The notes under the pieces: generated by a model
Told to the model about the DNA's origin: nothing
The model's database searches: none
The model's input: the letters and a program-made list of their open reading frames with translations, nothing else
Assembly (NCBI GenBank): GCA_030544235.1
Contig: CM060481.1
Coordinates: 19,503,892 to 19,567,891, forward strand
Direction of reading: 5' to 3'
Length of the DNA stretch: 64,000 bases
Origin: Lepturacanthus savala
Lineage: Eukaryota > Chordata > Actinopteri > Scombriformes > Trichiuridae
Translations under genes and position numbers: made by a program
Part shown: positions 41,038-53,739 of the stretch, in pieces
Position numbering within the stretch: the stretch's first letter is position 1
Layout: every line of letters begins with the position of its first letter

Positions 41038-44000
41038 ATGGCTTCTAGACTAGAAATCAATTTTATCCGACTGTTGTCTCGCTGTGAATCTATCGCCTCG
41101 GAGAAACGAGTGGAGACGGAATGGAGGCTGGAGAAGGTAAAGCGACGGAACGCGGAATAGACGCTGCGTCTCTCGTTAGCCGCGGGGAGCCGCATTTAGC
41201 ATGAATGTTGTTGTTAGCTCGCTGTGTTAGCCACGTCGCCACTGAACCGTCTGACAGGTTCTTCTAAACCAGAGGAGTCGAACCCCGTTTCATCCTGAGC
41301 CACATCAGCGTTCTGGTTTCATTCAAAGGGACAATTATAAAGCTCCTATATATGTATCTACGTGTTATTATAATTATTAGTTATTAAATTAAATAATTGC
41401 ATCTGTACTTATAATTGTGCTGGTGACAATTTGCTAAGTTTTAGAATTTAGAATATACCGATGCAGAAACAATGTTATTGTTAGCGTCTAATTATCAAAA
41501 ATGCTGCAGCAAAACATTGAAAATCACAGATGAATAGATATCAAGAATATGCTGATAAACACTATGAACAATTTTATTTATTTAATGGATTTTTCAAAGA
41601 TTGGAATCTATGGTTTTGTGTTGCTATGCTAAATATTAAAGAATAAAAAAGAAACTTTCCTGTTTTTAAACAACTGTATCAGTGTTGGAAAGTAACAGAG
41701 TACATTTACTCAGGTGTTGTACTTAAGTACAATTTTGAGGTACTTGTATATTATTTGAGCATTCTACTCTTGATTTCCACCTCCCATAGATATGCATTCA
41801 CCTTGCTACAACTGTGGACTAAAATTAGAAGAAAAATTAAAATCACACACCTTGCAGCTTCCTAAAATGACATGAAATTGAATCAGCTTCTCCTTAAAAT
41901 AGTTTCAACAAGAATGAGACATTGAAGCCTGCAAATGTCAAAGGGAATGAAGTGCGAACACAGCTTAGAATAGATCAACTTAATGTCTGTTTTAAATTAT
42001 ATGATCAAATCATCACCAAAAAATGTCAGCTGAAGGTACACAATCACTGTTTGTGCTTTCTTTTCTTAAGTATGTTGGTGCCCTGGAGGAAATGTTGGTG
42101 GCTCTGAGGAAAAACCCGAGGTAAAAATCTTTCCTTACCAGTTTCTACCTTTTATTAAAAACAACTAAAGACAGAGGTTTTGATGCAAGTAGATTTCCCC
42201 CCAGCAACTTATTTTATGTGTTTTCCAATATTTTTAAACAAAATGGAGTCAAGTAGTAGTTGCAGTTTTGTGCCTGGCTCGGTAATTAGTTTTTAGAGAT
42301 ATTATTGTTATTCACTAACAAATTGTTTTATTTTTTTCCCAGCAAACCCACACCAGAAGTCCTGACTGAATACACAAGAAAAGTAGATTTTTTGAAGGGA
42401 CTTCTAGAAGCGGAAAAACTGGTTTGTGGCGATATTTGACAAATTTGCCATTTTCAAGATTTTTTTTTTTGTTTGTCACATTCGTATCTATGACATGTTT
42501 GTAAACCGTAGTCCGTTCTCCATATTTATCATTTAAACTGCACCTCCTAAAATACCTTAAGACATGATGTAACCCGCGCATGTGTAAACAATTTGTATTG
42601 GTCTCTTCAGTTTCCTCCTCCGAGGACAGATTTGTGATCTCGCATCTTGTTGTTTACAGTCCTCGCCAACAGAAAAGGCTTTAGCCAATCAGTTCCTCGC
42701 ACCGGGGCGAACACCCACGATCGCTAACGAGAGGATGCCCGCCACTAAAACTGTCCACATGCAGACGAAAGCCCGATGTACCGGGGAGATGAGGGACGAG
42801 CTGCTCGGCACGGTACGGATCAGCTAAACTCAGCTCGGAGAAAACGTCAACAGGTCGAGATGCAAAGTGGACGGGGTCACGTCTGAGTTTTACCTCCCTG
42901 TACAAACAGCAGCTGATGGATCACACCTGCGTCGTTTTATCATGCACCTGATCCCAGCTGCAGCTGTGACTGGGAGCTTTACACAACATTACAGACACAT
43001 GGACTTTTGCCCAGTCGAAGCTTAGCTGTTATTTTCTCACGAACAGCAACGGTGTTCCAGATCAATTTGATGTTTAATTATACAAAAGATGTCTGAAACC
43101 AAACAAAAATCCCAACAAGCATTATTCATATTTCATTACTAACTCAATTACTGATTATTTTATCAATATTTAGTGTTTAAACAAGATTGACATATAAAAC
43201 ATAATAGTTTTACATAACGTTGAAATATAACATTTAAATTTAGTTTTACATACATGCACCAGAAATTAACAAAATAACAAATCACAATATGAACAAGGTG
43301 TGGGGAAAAAAAAATACTTTTAACTGTTTTTCCTAGATCTTCAAACTTTAAAACGGGTCAATTTAACAGGAGGGTTAACTAATGCTGTCGTTTCAGTGAA
43401 ATTCTTAGTGCTACTATCAGTTATTTTCATCGTTGATTAATCTGTTGATTATATTCACAATTTATTGATTAGTTGCTTAATCTATAAAATGTTAGTTTTA
43501 AAAAAAGGTCTCTTTTTGATCGGTCCAACAGTCCACAGACAAAAGGTATGACGTTTATCCTCATACACGACAAAATAAACCAGAAATAATTAACACTTGA
43601 GAATTGGGTGATCGATAAATCAGCTAATTGTTGCAGATATAGGGTTGGTAAATTGTAGTAAATTGATTTTTAAAATATTTTCAAAAGCAGTGCTCTGTGT
43701 TTTGTCTCATTATTGTCTTCTGTGTCATTACAGGGGTTGTCAGGCAAAGGTAAGAATTGTTTCTGAATTTAAAGCCAACTTCAATTCAGTGTTACAAACT
43801 GAAACATCTTATATTTTTAACAGGCTAATGTTGTAATTGTTTTTTTTTGTTTTAGTAAAGTGATTTTCTCCTTTCCTCTCCACAGGCACAGAAACAGATC
43901 TGCGGAACAGAAGGTAAAGGTTTGACATTTTCTGTCATTCTCATCACTGTTGTCTCACCACTGACATGTGGTGTAACCCTCAAAACTTGGTACCAGATAG

Positions 44001-45226
44001 TTTAACTCTCTCGATGAATGAGAAGTTTTTGACTTGCTGACCATTATTTGTCACTGACCCTTCCACCGTCGCTTATTTGAGTTCTTTCCCACTGTCCCGT
44101 CGTCCTGTGCAGAGGTCTGCCTCTGGACGAGCGTCAGTCGGCCGCGGAGCTGGACGCCGTCCTGCAGCACCACCACAACCTGCAGGAGAAACTCGCCGAG
44201 GACATGCTCAACCTGGCCCGAAACCTGAAGAACAACACTCTGGCTGCTCAGAACATCATCAAGCAGGACAACCAGGTAACTCGTTAGATTGTCACATGTA
44301 CCCCAGTAGTCAGAGGTACTCGCTTCTAAAATATATACCTGCTAAGATGCCTTCTCACCTGTCTGAATAATTCTGGTGCAGAATTTGCAGGAGACCCTAA
44401 TGTGTAATAACTTACTGGAAATGGAAAAATTATCATCATGAATATTCACACAATTCATTATATTTTTTTAGTTACACAATGCATTTATTCTGTATGACTT
44501 CATGCTTTTGTCTGAGATGGTTAAACAGATTTTTTGTGTCACTAAGAGTTGTGGCTATTCCCTGCACATCATGTGCTGCTGCTCCTCGAAGAAAAATATC
44601 AAATCATTTCAACTCGATTATGAGTTTTGGAGATCGTTTGACATGCGAATCGAAATCCTGATCGGAATTCAACTAATAGCACAGCTTTAACTTGCAGATT
44701 TTTGTTTTACCAAATAAACTATTGTTAGAGAATTCATGTTGTATGCATTTTAATATAATACATCTTTTCAAGCCCTTTTGTCAAATCCAATAATCAGTTT
44801 TTGTAGTTCAGTTGACAACTTTTAATGTCCTCACTCTTGTTTCTGAAGACTGTGTCTGTGTTATGTCTCGGCTTATTCTGTCCACCAGTGGGCAGTATAA
44901 GACAAATAACACACACTAGCTCATAAATCAACATGGATCGGCCTATGAATGTGCCTTCTATGAATAAACTGACCTGTAGATCCGCGTGCTGGATACTCGT
45001 CTTGACATTTACGCCAGCTATGTCCTCCTCCTCCTTCCAGACCCTGAGCCAGTCCATGCGTCAGGCGGATCTGAACTTCGAGAAGCTCAAGACCGAGTCG
45101 GAGCGATTGGAGCAGCACACCAAGAAGTCCGTCAACTGGCTGCTGTGGCTGATGCTCATCCTGGTCTCCTTCACCTTCATCAGCATGATCCTCTTCATCC
45201 GAATCTTCCCCCGACTCCGGGGATGA
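41038..45226 (+). CDS. use1: USE1, ER-Golgi vesicle transport SNARE (257 aa, 8 exons)
   Basis: USE1 is a Qc-type SNARE in the ER syntaxin-18 complex that mediates retrograde Golgi-to-ER vesicle fusion. Exons: 41038-41136, 42071-42120, 42343-42421, 42660-42812, 43734-43749, 43886-43913, 44113-44275, 45041-45226, total 774 nt including TGA. All junctions are GT/AG with consistent phase. The start [17 protein letters not shown] matches the human N terminus (recalled MAASRLELNLVRLLSRCE) and has a good Kozak context (A at -3, G at +4). The SNARE coiled coil is about residues 140-227 and contains [17 protein letters not shown] and [20 protein letters not shown]-terminal anchor (229-249, [12 protein letters not shown] onward) ends eight residues before the stop, so the protein is tail-anchored with its bulk in the cytosol. 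Length is close to human (about 259). It lies 3.7 kb downstream of MYO9B on the same strand, as in human 19p13.11. Confidence 0.97.
41681..41775 (+). repeat. Teleost interspersed repeat in USE1 intron 1
   Basis: The motif GTTGGAAAGTAACAGAGTAC followed by ACTTAAGTACAATTTTGAGG is a very common fish repeat signature. Only part of the unit is present. The rest of intron 41137-42070 shows nothing. Confidence 0.6.
43412..43641. mobile_element. Probable hAT-like MITE in USE1 intron 4
   Basis: Contains TTTTCATCGTTGATTAATCT near the left and ends with ATCGATAAATCAGCTAATTG and TTGCAGAT, an inverted arrangement. CTATAAAATGTTAG in the middle matches a widespread fish repeat family that also occurs at 52112. 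Exact ends and target duplication are not clear. Confidence 0.5.
44276..45040 (+). other. USE1 intron 7
   Basis: 0.77 kb before the last exon, AT-rich at first. An open frame runs from 44933 into the last exon, but the acceptor AG at 45039-45040 shows it is intronic before that. No repeat is recognised. Confidence 0.7.
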
Positions 45227-46420
45227 CGCCGCCCCCAGCTCTCGGCTCTCTATAACTCTTGTTCACAGAGCAGTAGAGACGTAGGCCTCCGTAGATCTCT
45301 ACAGCACGTCTGTATGCGTGACTCCGATCAGTAGCGGTCAGAACCAAAACGGCTCAGCTTTGACAAACTGAAACTTCCGCACTTTTGAAACTGAAATTCT
45401 TCCTCTTAAGTGGGCTGGTGAAAGACGAATGAGAAGGCAGAAAGTGGTTTGAAGCATCAATATTCCTTGTTTTTTTAAACAGCACAGAATGCGTGTTGAG
45501 GTAAAAAGCTACAACTTGTTGTCGAAAGGCTTTTGGGAGCAGCAACATAGTCTTAATGCCCCAGACAGCGGGGACCAGGAGCCTTAATTAATCAAAATGC
45601 TCATCAGGTAGGCTGCGAGCCATTTAACACATGTATGCACTTTCTCACCAAGTGGGACTCAAGTTAAAAATCATCTTCTGTTGAACATTGTTTCTCCATC
45701 ATGTACCGTCCGCCCTCTGACTTAAAATTGAGAATCCAATTTCAACCCTGGTTTTAGTTAATTGAAAACCTAGCGAAACTAATCTAATGTAAACTATCAG
45801 TAAATATGCCGCAAATGAACGGTTGCCACAATTACAAAACAGATATCAAGCATTAGTCATTTTTCATCTTCTGAGGTTTAGATGTTTGTGCTGTGAGATT
45901 TCATGTCTGCCATCTGTCAGTCCGAGTGCGAGTCTGTATGTTTTGCTGGGTTGTTCCATAAATAATGATGAGGTAATGATATCTGTAGTGTCAGTTGTGT
46001 TGTTGGCTGCCGGCGACGATGAAGTAAGACGATGTTGTTGTCATGAAACCGCTGTAACCCTGTGTAAACTTTGAACATGTTTCAAATGAGTGTGAACACT
46101 AATCAAACGTCATTCAACCTGTCTCCTTTTGAATTGCTGTTTGCATAATAACTGTGAGTATTCCGGGTGTTGTCGTGGGTGCCCTGTTTGACTTGAAAAC
46201 CGTGACCTTCCCTCATAAACAGAAACGCCACACTACTCTCTTGTCATTTTGGAAAACGCCTGCTGCAGTGGCTCCATGCGGCCAGCGTGTGTCAGTCATG
46301 CTTTTTGGAATAGTGACAGATACAATAACCCCCATGACCCGGGTCGGTCTGATCAAGCCATGAATCCTAAATTAACCCCGCCGCTCATTTAGAAGCGATC
46401 CGGGAATTGAAGTTCGGCTA
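45227..46420 (+). other. USE1 3' UTR and flank
   Basis: No coding signal. If the AATAAA at 46421 is used, this whole stretch is 3' UTR. Confidence 0.45.
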
Positions 46421-46426
46421 AATAAA
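46421..46426 (+). promoter_or_regulatory. use1: Candidate USE1 polyadenylation signal (AATAAA)
   Basis: First canonical AATAAA after the USE1 stop, about 1.2 kb downstream. No nearer strong signal is visible. Confidence 0.4.
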
Positions 46427-49400
46427 GGCGTTCGGCCACAGGATCGAACGCGACCCTGGGGTCATCCCTGTATCTTGTCGGGTTTTGTTCCCGCCGAACG
46501 GCGCCCGATAACATCTGGTATCCGGCGCTGCAGAAAGTGTGTTTTCCAACAAACAAACATACTGAAGAAGCTTCTGGCAGGTTAACATTCCTCCTGTGTT
46601 ATTAGTCTGACTGTTTGTCTGAGGCCTGTGCGGCTGACTTGCTTGCCCAGGCTTGCAGCTCTGCCCCTGGCCCTTCCTCTCCCCTTCTTCTCCCCTTCTC
46701 TCCCTGGCTGGCTGGATCTGAGGCCCCGGCCCAGCCCGCCCGCTCCCTCGCTGTGTATTTTAGGATCCCTGGGGGGTATTTTCCTGCTGGAAGCCGAGGT
46801 ATGCAGGCCACCAAGAGACCAAATGAGGTTGTGTCACAGCGGAGGATCATCATCCCTTTAAATCACAGCTGTTTGCGCCTCCATTCTCTGGCCTTTGCCA
46901 GCGCCCTTTGCTGCGTGATCTGCAGAAACTACAGAGCATGACTTCATCAGTGCTGAGGTTTCTCATGTTCGTTGCGGATGCATTATCTCATTAGCTGTTC
47001 CCCGTTTGAGTTCGAGTCCCCTTTCCCAGAGTCCCGGAGTGGTGAAGTATACGTTCCTATATTCAGCGAATGCTTCGAGATCTATACGGCTCATTTATGG
47101 CACTTCCTAACCTCTGACCCAGTAAACCTTAATGTGTCTTTTCCTGCTCTTTTTTTTTTTCCAAGCAGGGACGCTCTAAAAATAGCGGTTGATCATCTGT
47201 GTCCAAAGAGGTTGTGTGTGTTTTGTAAATTTGGCCTAATATATTCAGCAGCATTTTTGAAAAAAACACCCACCACACCATTTAAAGTGTTAGAGTACTT
47301 TTTTTTTTTTTTAAATCTTTAAATTGTTTTTCAACTCCTTACTCAGTTAAGAATTTACATTTACATAAAAAATATCCACCTGATAAAATACTATACAACC
47401 AACAACATTTTAAGAACATTTAAGCACTGATGCCGGATTTTATTTTATTATATTATAGTGTGGTATTACTAATCTCAATCCTTTTTCCAGCAGTGTACAA
47501 CTGGCTTCATTAATGATAAACAAATCCTTAACTACTTAAACTTATAACTACATATAAGCTGGTAATAAGCTATTAACCCTTAAACAGGCAACATGCACCA
47601 AGAGATACACACTCTGCTGGGAGGTTACCACAAATCTAGTTGTCATTTATCAAAGTCTTTCGTTGTTTGTGTTTTTGAGACCTTTAAAAGTGCTATTTGT
47701 AATGTAAATGACCAAAAAATACAACAATCTATAGTTCGTCTTCATCAAAATGAACAATAATATGTTTATACCTTAAAAGGGCAACATATCCTGGGAGATA
47801 CAACTCATTTAAAGCCAAATTATTGAGAGAATATATATTTTTTAAATCTGGAAATATATTTCCTAGGGTCCAAAGAGATGAGTGATAAGATAAAATTACC
47901 CCTGCCTGTTTTAGGGATAATTAGAGCAGCGTATTGGTTACCAAGTTGTGAAAAATCCCTCTGGTAAATTGGCGGCGGATCTGAAACAAAATGAACATAG
48001 CAACAACTCTGTAACGTTTATAGTTGCAAGCCTTACAGTCTATTATAAAGGGAGGGACTTAAGAGCATTTATTAATGGATTATACACATTTATCCGCATG
48101 CAGTAAGGCTTTTTCATGATCCGGAAACCCAGAAGTTATTAATGGCTTGTAACTGATCTATAAAGTATTAATAAATAATGCACCGTCGTTAATAAAGCAC
48201 TTAGATACAACTTCCTTTAATAACAGCTGCTTTATCAAAAACTAATGAATGAACTAAACTAATAAAAAAGCTAATGACTTTTCAGTTACTGAAACACCTG
48301 TTTGTAGTTTGGTATACTGGAAGCTATCTGCTGATGTTTCAGTTGTAGTGTGTGTGTGTGTGTGTGTTAGTATGATTTTAATTGGTTTGATCCCTCTAAA
48401 CAGCAGAGAGCAGAAGAACAAATTGTTAAGCATGAGAGAACTTCCATTCCCTCTCAGCGCAGTGCCTGTTAAACACCCCAACACTCAAAGTCTTTTTAAT
48501 TTACTTTTTGGCTGCAGCTACAGTGAGGATTTAGGTTGCCTACAGAGATGAAGGAGTTTTTCTTCTCTTTCATTCTCTTTTTTTTCCATGCACTTCCTTG
48601 AGGGAGCAAAAGGGTAAAGAGGGCTTTTCCTTTTTTTTTTAATGCCAAACTTTCAAATGTGGTGTCTGATGGGAGCATAAATACTGCAGATATGTAGCAT
48701 ATAATGCGAGTCGCTATTCTGCACACGCATCCAGACCATAGTGAAGAGAACTGATCTGCTTCTCACTCATAATTCATACATCTTACAGTTAAATCCCCAC
48801 GGGTTCATAAACTCCTTCGTTTTTATTGAGCGCTTTTATGATTCTTTTTGCTTGTTTTTAAGTCTCCAATATTTCTTAGGTCAGACACGGAAAGTCTGTC
48901 TCCTCGATAAATGTGTGACTATTGATAACAAAAGGTGAGACTAGTGGGACTAATTCATCTGTGAAGTTTGCAGACTTCAGTATTATTATTAACCGGCTGA
49001 TCTAGATCTCCTAATCTCCCTCGTCTTCACAGGTGTGGACATTTCTCTGTTTTTTTTTTTTTTTTTTATTTCTACCGCTACTCTTTCCCATGGCAGGATT
49101 CTGCTTCTTGTGTGTGAAACGCCACTTGTTTCCATATCTCTGTCTCTCTGTGTCTCGTCGTGTTGTGTCTGTAGGTCTTCCTCAGTCTGAACCTCCTAAT
49201 GAGGGTTCCTCTCAAAACTCTATCACACACACACACACACACACATGTGCTGCTGTGTTGTGACATCTCTCTGACTGGAGAGCACTTTCACCTCTCTTAC
49301 AGTATCTGTGACAGCTGAGGGAAGGAGAAGGGGGGAGCTTTGAGAGAATATCCACCAAGAAGTAAATTACAGATAAACCAACCAGCCATAACACCACTTC

Positions 49401-50100
49401 CCCCTGTGTGTGTGTATGTTTGTACATGCCTGTGTGTTTTTCGACCCGTGCGTGCATGTGTATGTTTATTGCACCCAAAAGACCCGAGCCATATGTCATT
49501 CCCTGCAGCCCCCCCTATTGCCCCCGTATCACTCCGGGTTCCCAGTCGTGTCAACATGTGGGTTAATGCACTGAACCTTCCAGACTATTTGTTAGGCAGC
49601 GCCGCGCTGAAAGAGTCCCCGGTGAAAGGAAAAAAAAAAAAAACCCTCCCCGCTGGTTTCTGCTCAGCCTTTGATGTATAGACCCCAGGTAGTGCCGCTG
49701 AGAGGCTTAATTTCTTGGTTCTTTGCTCCTTCACCTTTTACGTGATTCAGGATCTCCCAGCGGGCAGGGACTGGAGACCGGGGGCCAGTTGCTGATACTG
49801 CAGGAAGCTTTGTGGCTCGACGCTTGCCTGCCTCTCGCTGAACTTTGCCTTAAAAGAACAAGAACGATTCTTATTCACACATGAAGACACACACAGAGTT
49901 CAAAGGAAGCTTTTCCCACAACAACACGCAGCCCGGCTTTGGAAGTGATTTAGCCTCCTTTCTGACAAGCTTTGACTGCTTCATTTGATACCAGTATCTT
50001 CAGCGCAGCTTTAAAACTGCTTCCCAAAAAAGACCATAATGAGTTAACGATTTCAAATGAGTTTGAAAAAGTTTACACATCAATTTTGACGGCACTAAAC
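46427..50100. other. Gene-free intergenic sequence
   Basis: I find no exon with conserved coding or paired splice sites. 46600-46900 is GC-rich and pyrimidine-rich without a recognisable protein. 47300-48260 is AT-rich and repeat-like: the block near 48140-48220 (AATGGCTTGTAACTGATCTA, TAAAGTATTAATAAATAATG) resembles a common fish repeat. Short GT/CA microsatellites lie at 48349-48367 and 49223-49243, and T-runs at about 47299-47312 and 49050-49068. Confidence 0.6.
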
Positions 50101-50104
50101 AGAC

Positions 50105-50348
50105 AATAGACCTTTTTTCGCGGCAGCCATGTTGGAGTGAAATCGTCGGTTAACACAGGTGTTAGTAATGATACTAATTAAGGTTTCATTCAGGTCAGAG
50201 TCGGGTTGTAGCTGTTTTGCGTGTTGGCTCGCTGGAAAGGCTCTGCTGCGATAAATGGAATGTAACCCTAATTAGCATCATTGGGAACACCTGTGGTTAC
50301 CTATTATTTCATGTCAATATGGCTGCTATGGAAAAAAAAAAAGGTATA
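50105..50348. mobile_element. Foldback MITE
   Basis: Arms of about 85 bases (50105-50192 and 50261-50348) are inverted copies. Outer blocks read CGGCAGCCATGTTGGAGTGA and, reversed, ATAGCAGCCATATTGACATG. Inner blocks share ACACAGGTGTT and CACAGGTGTT, then ACTAATTAAGG and GCTAATTAGGG. No coding capacity. Edges are accurate to a few bases because of a poly-A run in the right arm. Confidence 0.7.
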
Positions 50349-50879
50349 TAGCAACGACGTTCAAACTCAAATTCAGCCGGTGACGTCTTGGTTTTATTTG
50401 GCCTGGGTTAGAAGTGCAGAACCGGTACGTAATGTGTTTTGGAGTCTCCATGACATCAAACAGCACAGACATGTAACAATTAACAATAATCAACAAGTTG
50501 GCAACAATATTATGCGCATAATTTGGAGGTGAGGCGGGGGGGGTCAGCGATATCCACCAGGAGTCTGAGCCCCTTCGGAGTCGGCTTGATGTACCAGGAA
50601 CCTGCTCTGGAGAACTGAGCCAGAGAACTGGCCGCATCCTGGTGGATCCCCAGGATCTCCGCTGCTGAGACAGACGCAAAGTCGGTCCTTTCCCGTCCAC
50701 ATGGTCAGGATCACAGCTGTTGTCCTTCCACATCACCTTTTCCTTGACGCGTTTCTCCAAAGGTTACATCGGAAAAACTAGCAGGACAGTGGAGGGTCTG
50801 CAGAGGGAGAACGTCCAAAGGTGTGGGTTTGACAGACCAACCTTTTACCAATATTATTCACGATAAGTTTATAAAAGAC

Positions 50880-51180
50880 AGGCGGAACAGTCATGCTCAT
50901 GGTAAGAAAGTCGCAGGTTCAAGGACTTTGGGACATTTCTGTGTGGAGCTTGCATGATTTCTCCAGGTTCTCCAGCTTCCTTCAAAAACATGCTTGGGTA
51001 AATCGGAGACTCTATATTGCCTGTAGGTGTGGGTATGTGAGTAAATGGGTTGTGTGCCCTGTGGTAGACAGATGACCTGTCTGGGGCATATCCCTTGCCC
51101 AAAGTGTACTGGGATTGGCCGCAACAGACCCTGTGACCCTAGTGAGGAATAAACAGGTCTAGAAAATGGAAGAATGGATG
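50880..51180 (+). mobile_element. SINE-like repeat, diverged copy
   Basis: Shares order and wording with the element at 58418: GCAGGTTCAAGGAC (B-box-like), TTTCTGTGTGGAGCTTGCAT, AAAAACATGC, TTGCCTGTAGGTGTG, GTGAGGAATAAACAGGT, and a simple 3' tail. It is more diverged and partly shortened at the 5' end. Confidence 0.7.
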
Positions 51181-51189
51181 GAAGTTCAC

Positions 51190-53730
51190 AAAAGTGCATA
51201 AATGTAGGGGGGGGTTAAGGGAGAGGCGACTGGATGGGTCCAGGCCAAGTGGAGAGGCCTCAACACGCATGGGGTCACATTACCAACATGGATCCTTTCA
51301 TTTTCCGTTCTTGTCTTCATAAAATAATTCCAGTTCGGTTCTTTAGTGTGGTTTCTGCACTGGAATGTCGGTAACAGTTGGCAGGTTATTACTGCAAAAC
51401 GTCCCACTTATTATGTTATTCAGGAGCTCATTCCCAGCGCAGCCACTCCTTATGTCACCATGGCAACTTTTATCAAAATACACATACTGCACTCTACAGT
51501 AGGCTTCGTGACATCACAACATTCTTCTAACCTACTGACTCCCTTTAGAAGTACACATTCCACATACTCAACACATAATGCTACCAAGGCCTGAGCATCC
51601 AAATTTGACACAAATGCACATGTGCACTGAAACTTATTTAACCAAGCCTAGTTATAGAAGTATCATACTATAAAATTCTATATTAAACAGTCACATTAAA
51701 CACCTTTTAGATGTGAAGTGTTCTTCTCTAGCCAGTTTGATTTGATGCTGATCCACTCCTTCAACAGAGTAATACTCAGCCAGTTTGGTGTAATATTCTG
51801 CAGGTAACCTGCAGAACAGAAGTGAGTGCAGCTACAAAGAATCAGGAGGAGAAAATACAACATGTTTGAACATGACAGTGCGTGCTGAGTGTGCATGTTT
51901 TTGTGTATGTATACATACCTTCTGCAGGTAACCCTGCAGCCACAGCTTCCCTGTTTCCCTTCAGAGCCGAGTCATGTCTCTTTCATCAGAGACCAGCTAG
52001 TCATAGCAGATGACTGCATCAAAAAAAAAAAAAAAGAAAGAAAAATCCAGTGTAATGTTAGTGCGGTATTTCCAGTCATCAATAATTCACTGTTAAAGGT
52101 TTATTCAAAGGACAGGGCTGCAACTAACATTTGATTCCCTCAATTGATCATTTTTGTCTATAAAATGTCATACAATTAAGAAAAAATATTTGTTATAACT
52201 GCACAAAGGCCAAGATGAAATTAATATATAGTGTATTTGCTGGGGATCTATTTCCAGCTGTGGATTTACACGCATTGCCTGTTTTGATCTTAATAAAGGA
52301 CAACAGTGGAGCTCCATGGCACAGAGGAAAACGCTGAAGTATATCGAGATTTATGAGATTCATTGGCAGGAAGAAAAATCTAAAATAGTGCACACCTTTC
52401 CTTTTAAAACATACTTATAACTCACAGAAATGCTTCACAATGTTAGTATTAAAAAAGAAAAAAAACAAAGTCTTACTATTACACAATAAGAACCACTACT
52501 ACTCAAAATAAATAGAACAATTATTTATAGACGACTGAATGAAACATAACAGGACAAAAAACTGTATAAATAACAAGCTGTGCATTCTTTAGCTGTGTGG
52601 TAATGAACAAATATTAGAATAAAATGAGCTGAGAGGTTAAATTTGGTTTGTGTTACGCAAACACGGAGGCTTTAACCTGTATACTTAAGTTTTTTTTTTT
52701 TTTTCTGTTTTACGAGTTAGTTGTAAAAGATGAGACCCTGAAACATGCTTGTTCTGCCGGGCTGGCCGGGATCGGTTTGTTCCTGTGGGACCTAAACCGC
52801 CTCCGAACACAGAACACATAGTCGATTCATACATTATTATAAAAGAATATTGATCCTAGCAGCTTTAAGCTTAAACGAGAATTGGATCTGAGGGAAGGGG
52901 TGCAGGTGGTTTGCTTTACTCTCGGTAGCCTGAGCCTTGGGTCTGCAGCTCGGAGAGGGATCAGGCCTTGAGGGTAAAAACTGTCAAGGACAAAGGTGCC
53001 GTATGTAGCCGGGGCCTGGCGGTTAAGGCTCTGAGCTGAAGCCTGAGGTGGGGGGTGGGGGGGGGGATACGTTGCAGGAATAATGTGCTGTTTAACAAAA
53101 GTGAGATGTCGGAACCAGGCGCACCTCTCCCTGGCCCCTTCAACACTCTCCCCCAGGAGGCCCCCAAGCCGCCACAGCAGGTGCAGGACCCCTCCTGCAA
53201 CAACAGAGGCTCCTCAGGGTAGCAGATTAGGAATGAAAGTGTGTGCCTGCGTGTGTGTGTCTCTGTTTTTGCTTACACCTACTACATTCTTTCCTGAACT
53301 CTGCTTGAACTTTCATACATGATCTTTTTTTAAAAAAAAAAAAAGCAAATAAATGGAATATAAATGAAAATAAATGAAGCTGCTTTTGAATATAGAAATA
53401 GTAAAAAATATATCCTCATTGTGTATGCAACTAAAATACTGTATTGATTTAAAAAAAAAAAAAAAAAAAAGGCTGAATCCTTGGCTAAGCTGCTATTTGT
53501 AAAGATGTTTGAGACCAAGGTTTCTGTCAAGGTTTGCTTCGACGTCATTCATCAGATGTTTTGTCCGCTGAGTTGGAATGTCAGGGCCAAACAGATGGTC
53601 CGTGATTTATTGCAAATACTACAGTGATACATTTTAGCAAAGTTCTTCTTCAAGGTTTTCAGCAAACTTCAAAACTGAATACAAATAACAGAAATCACAA
53701 AAAAAAGAAAAAGAAAAGCGTGATATGTCC
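51190..53730. other. Intergenic sequence with a repeat fragment
   Basis: No gene found. 52112-52215 (GGGCTGCAACTAACATTTGA, then CTATAAAATGTCATAC) is a fragment of the same fish repeat family as 43412. 53037-53070 is G-rich. A short frame at 53106-53222 is discussed in the findings. A-runs occur at 52021-52035, 53331-53345 and 53450-53470. Confidence 0.55.
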
Positions 53731-53739
53731 CTTTTAGGC

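Noticed and set aside
40959..41195. 78-codon minus-strand frame over the USE1 first exon (possible divergent gene)
   Set aside because: It mirrors USE1 exon 1 and its CpG-rich flank. No conserved protein; a divergent non-coding transcript cannot be excluded.
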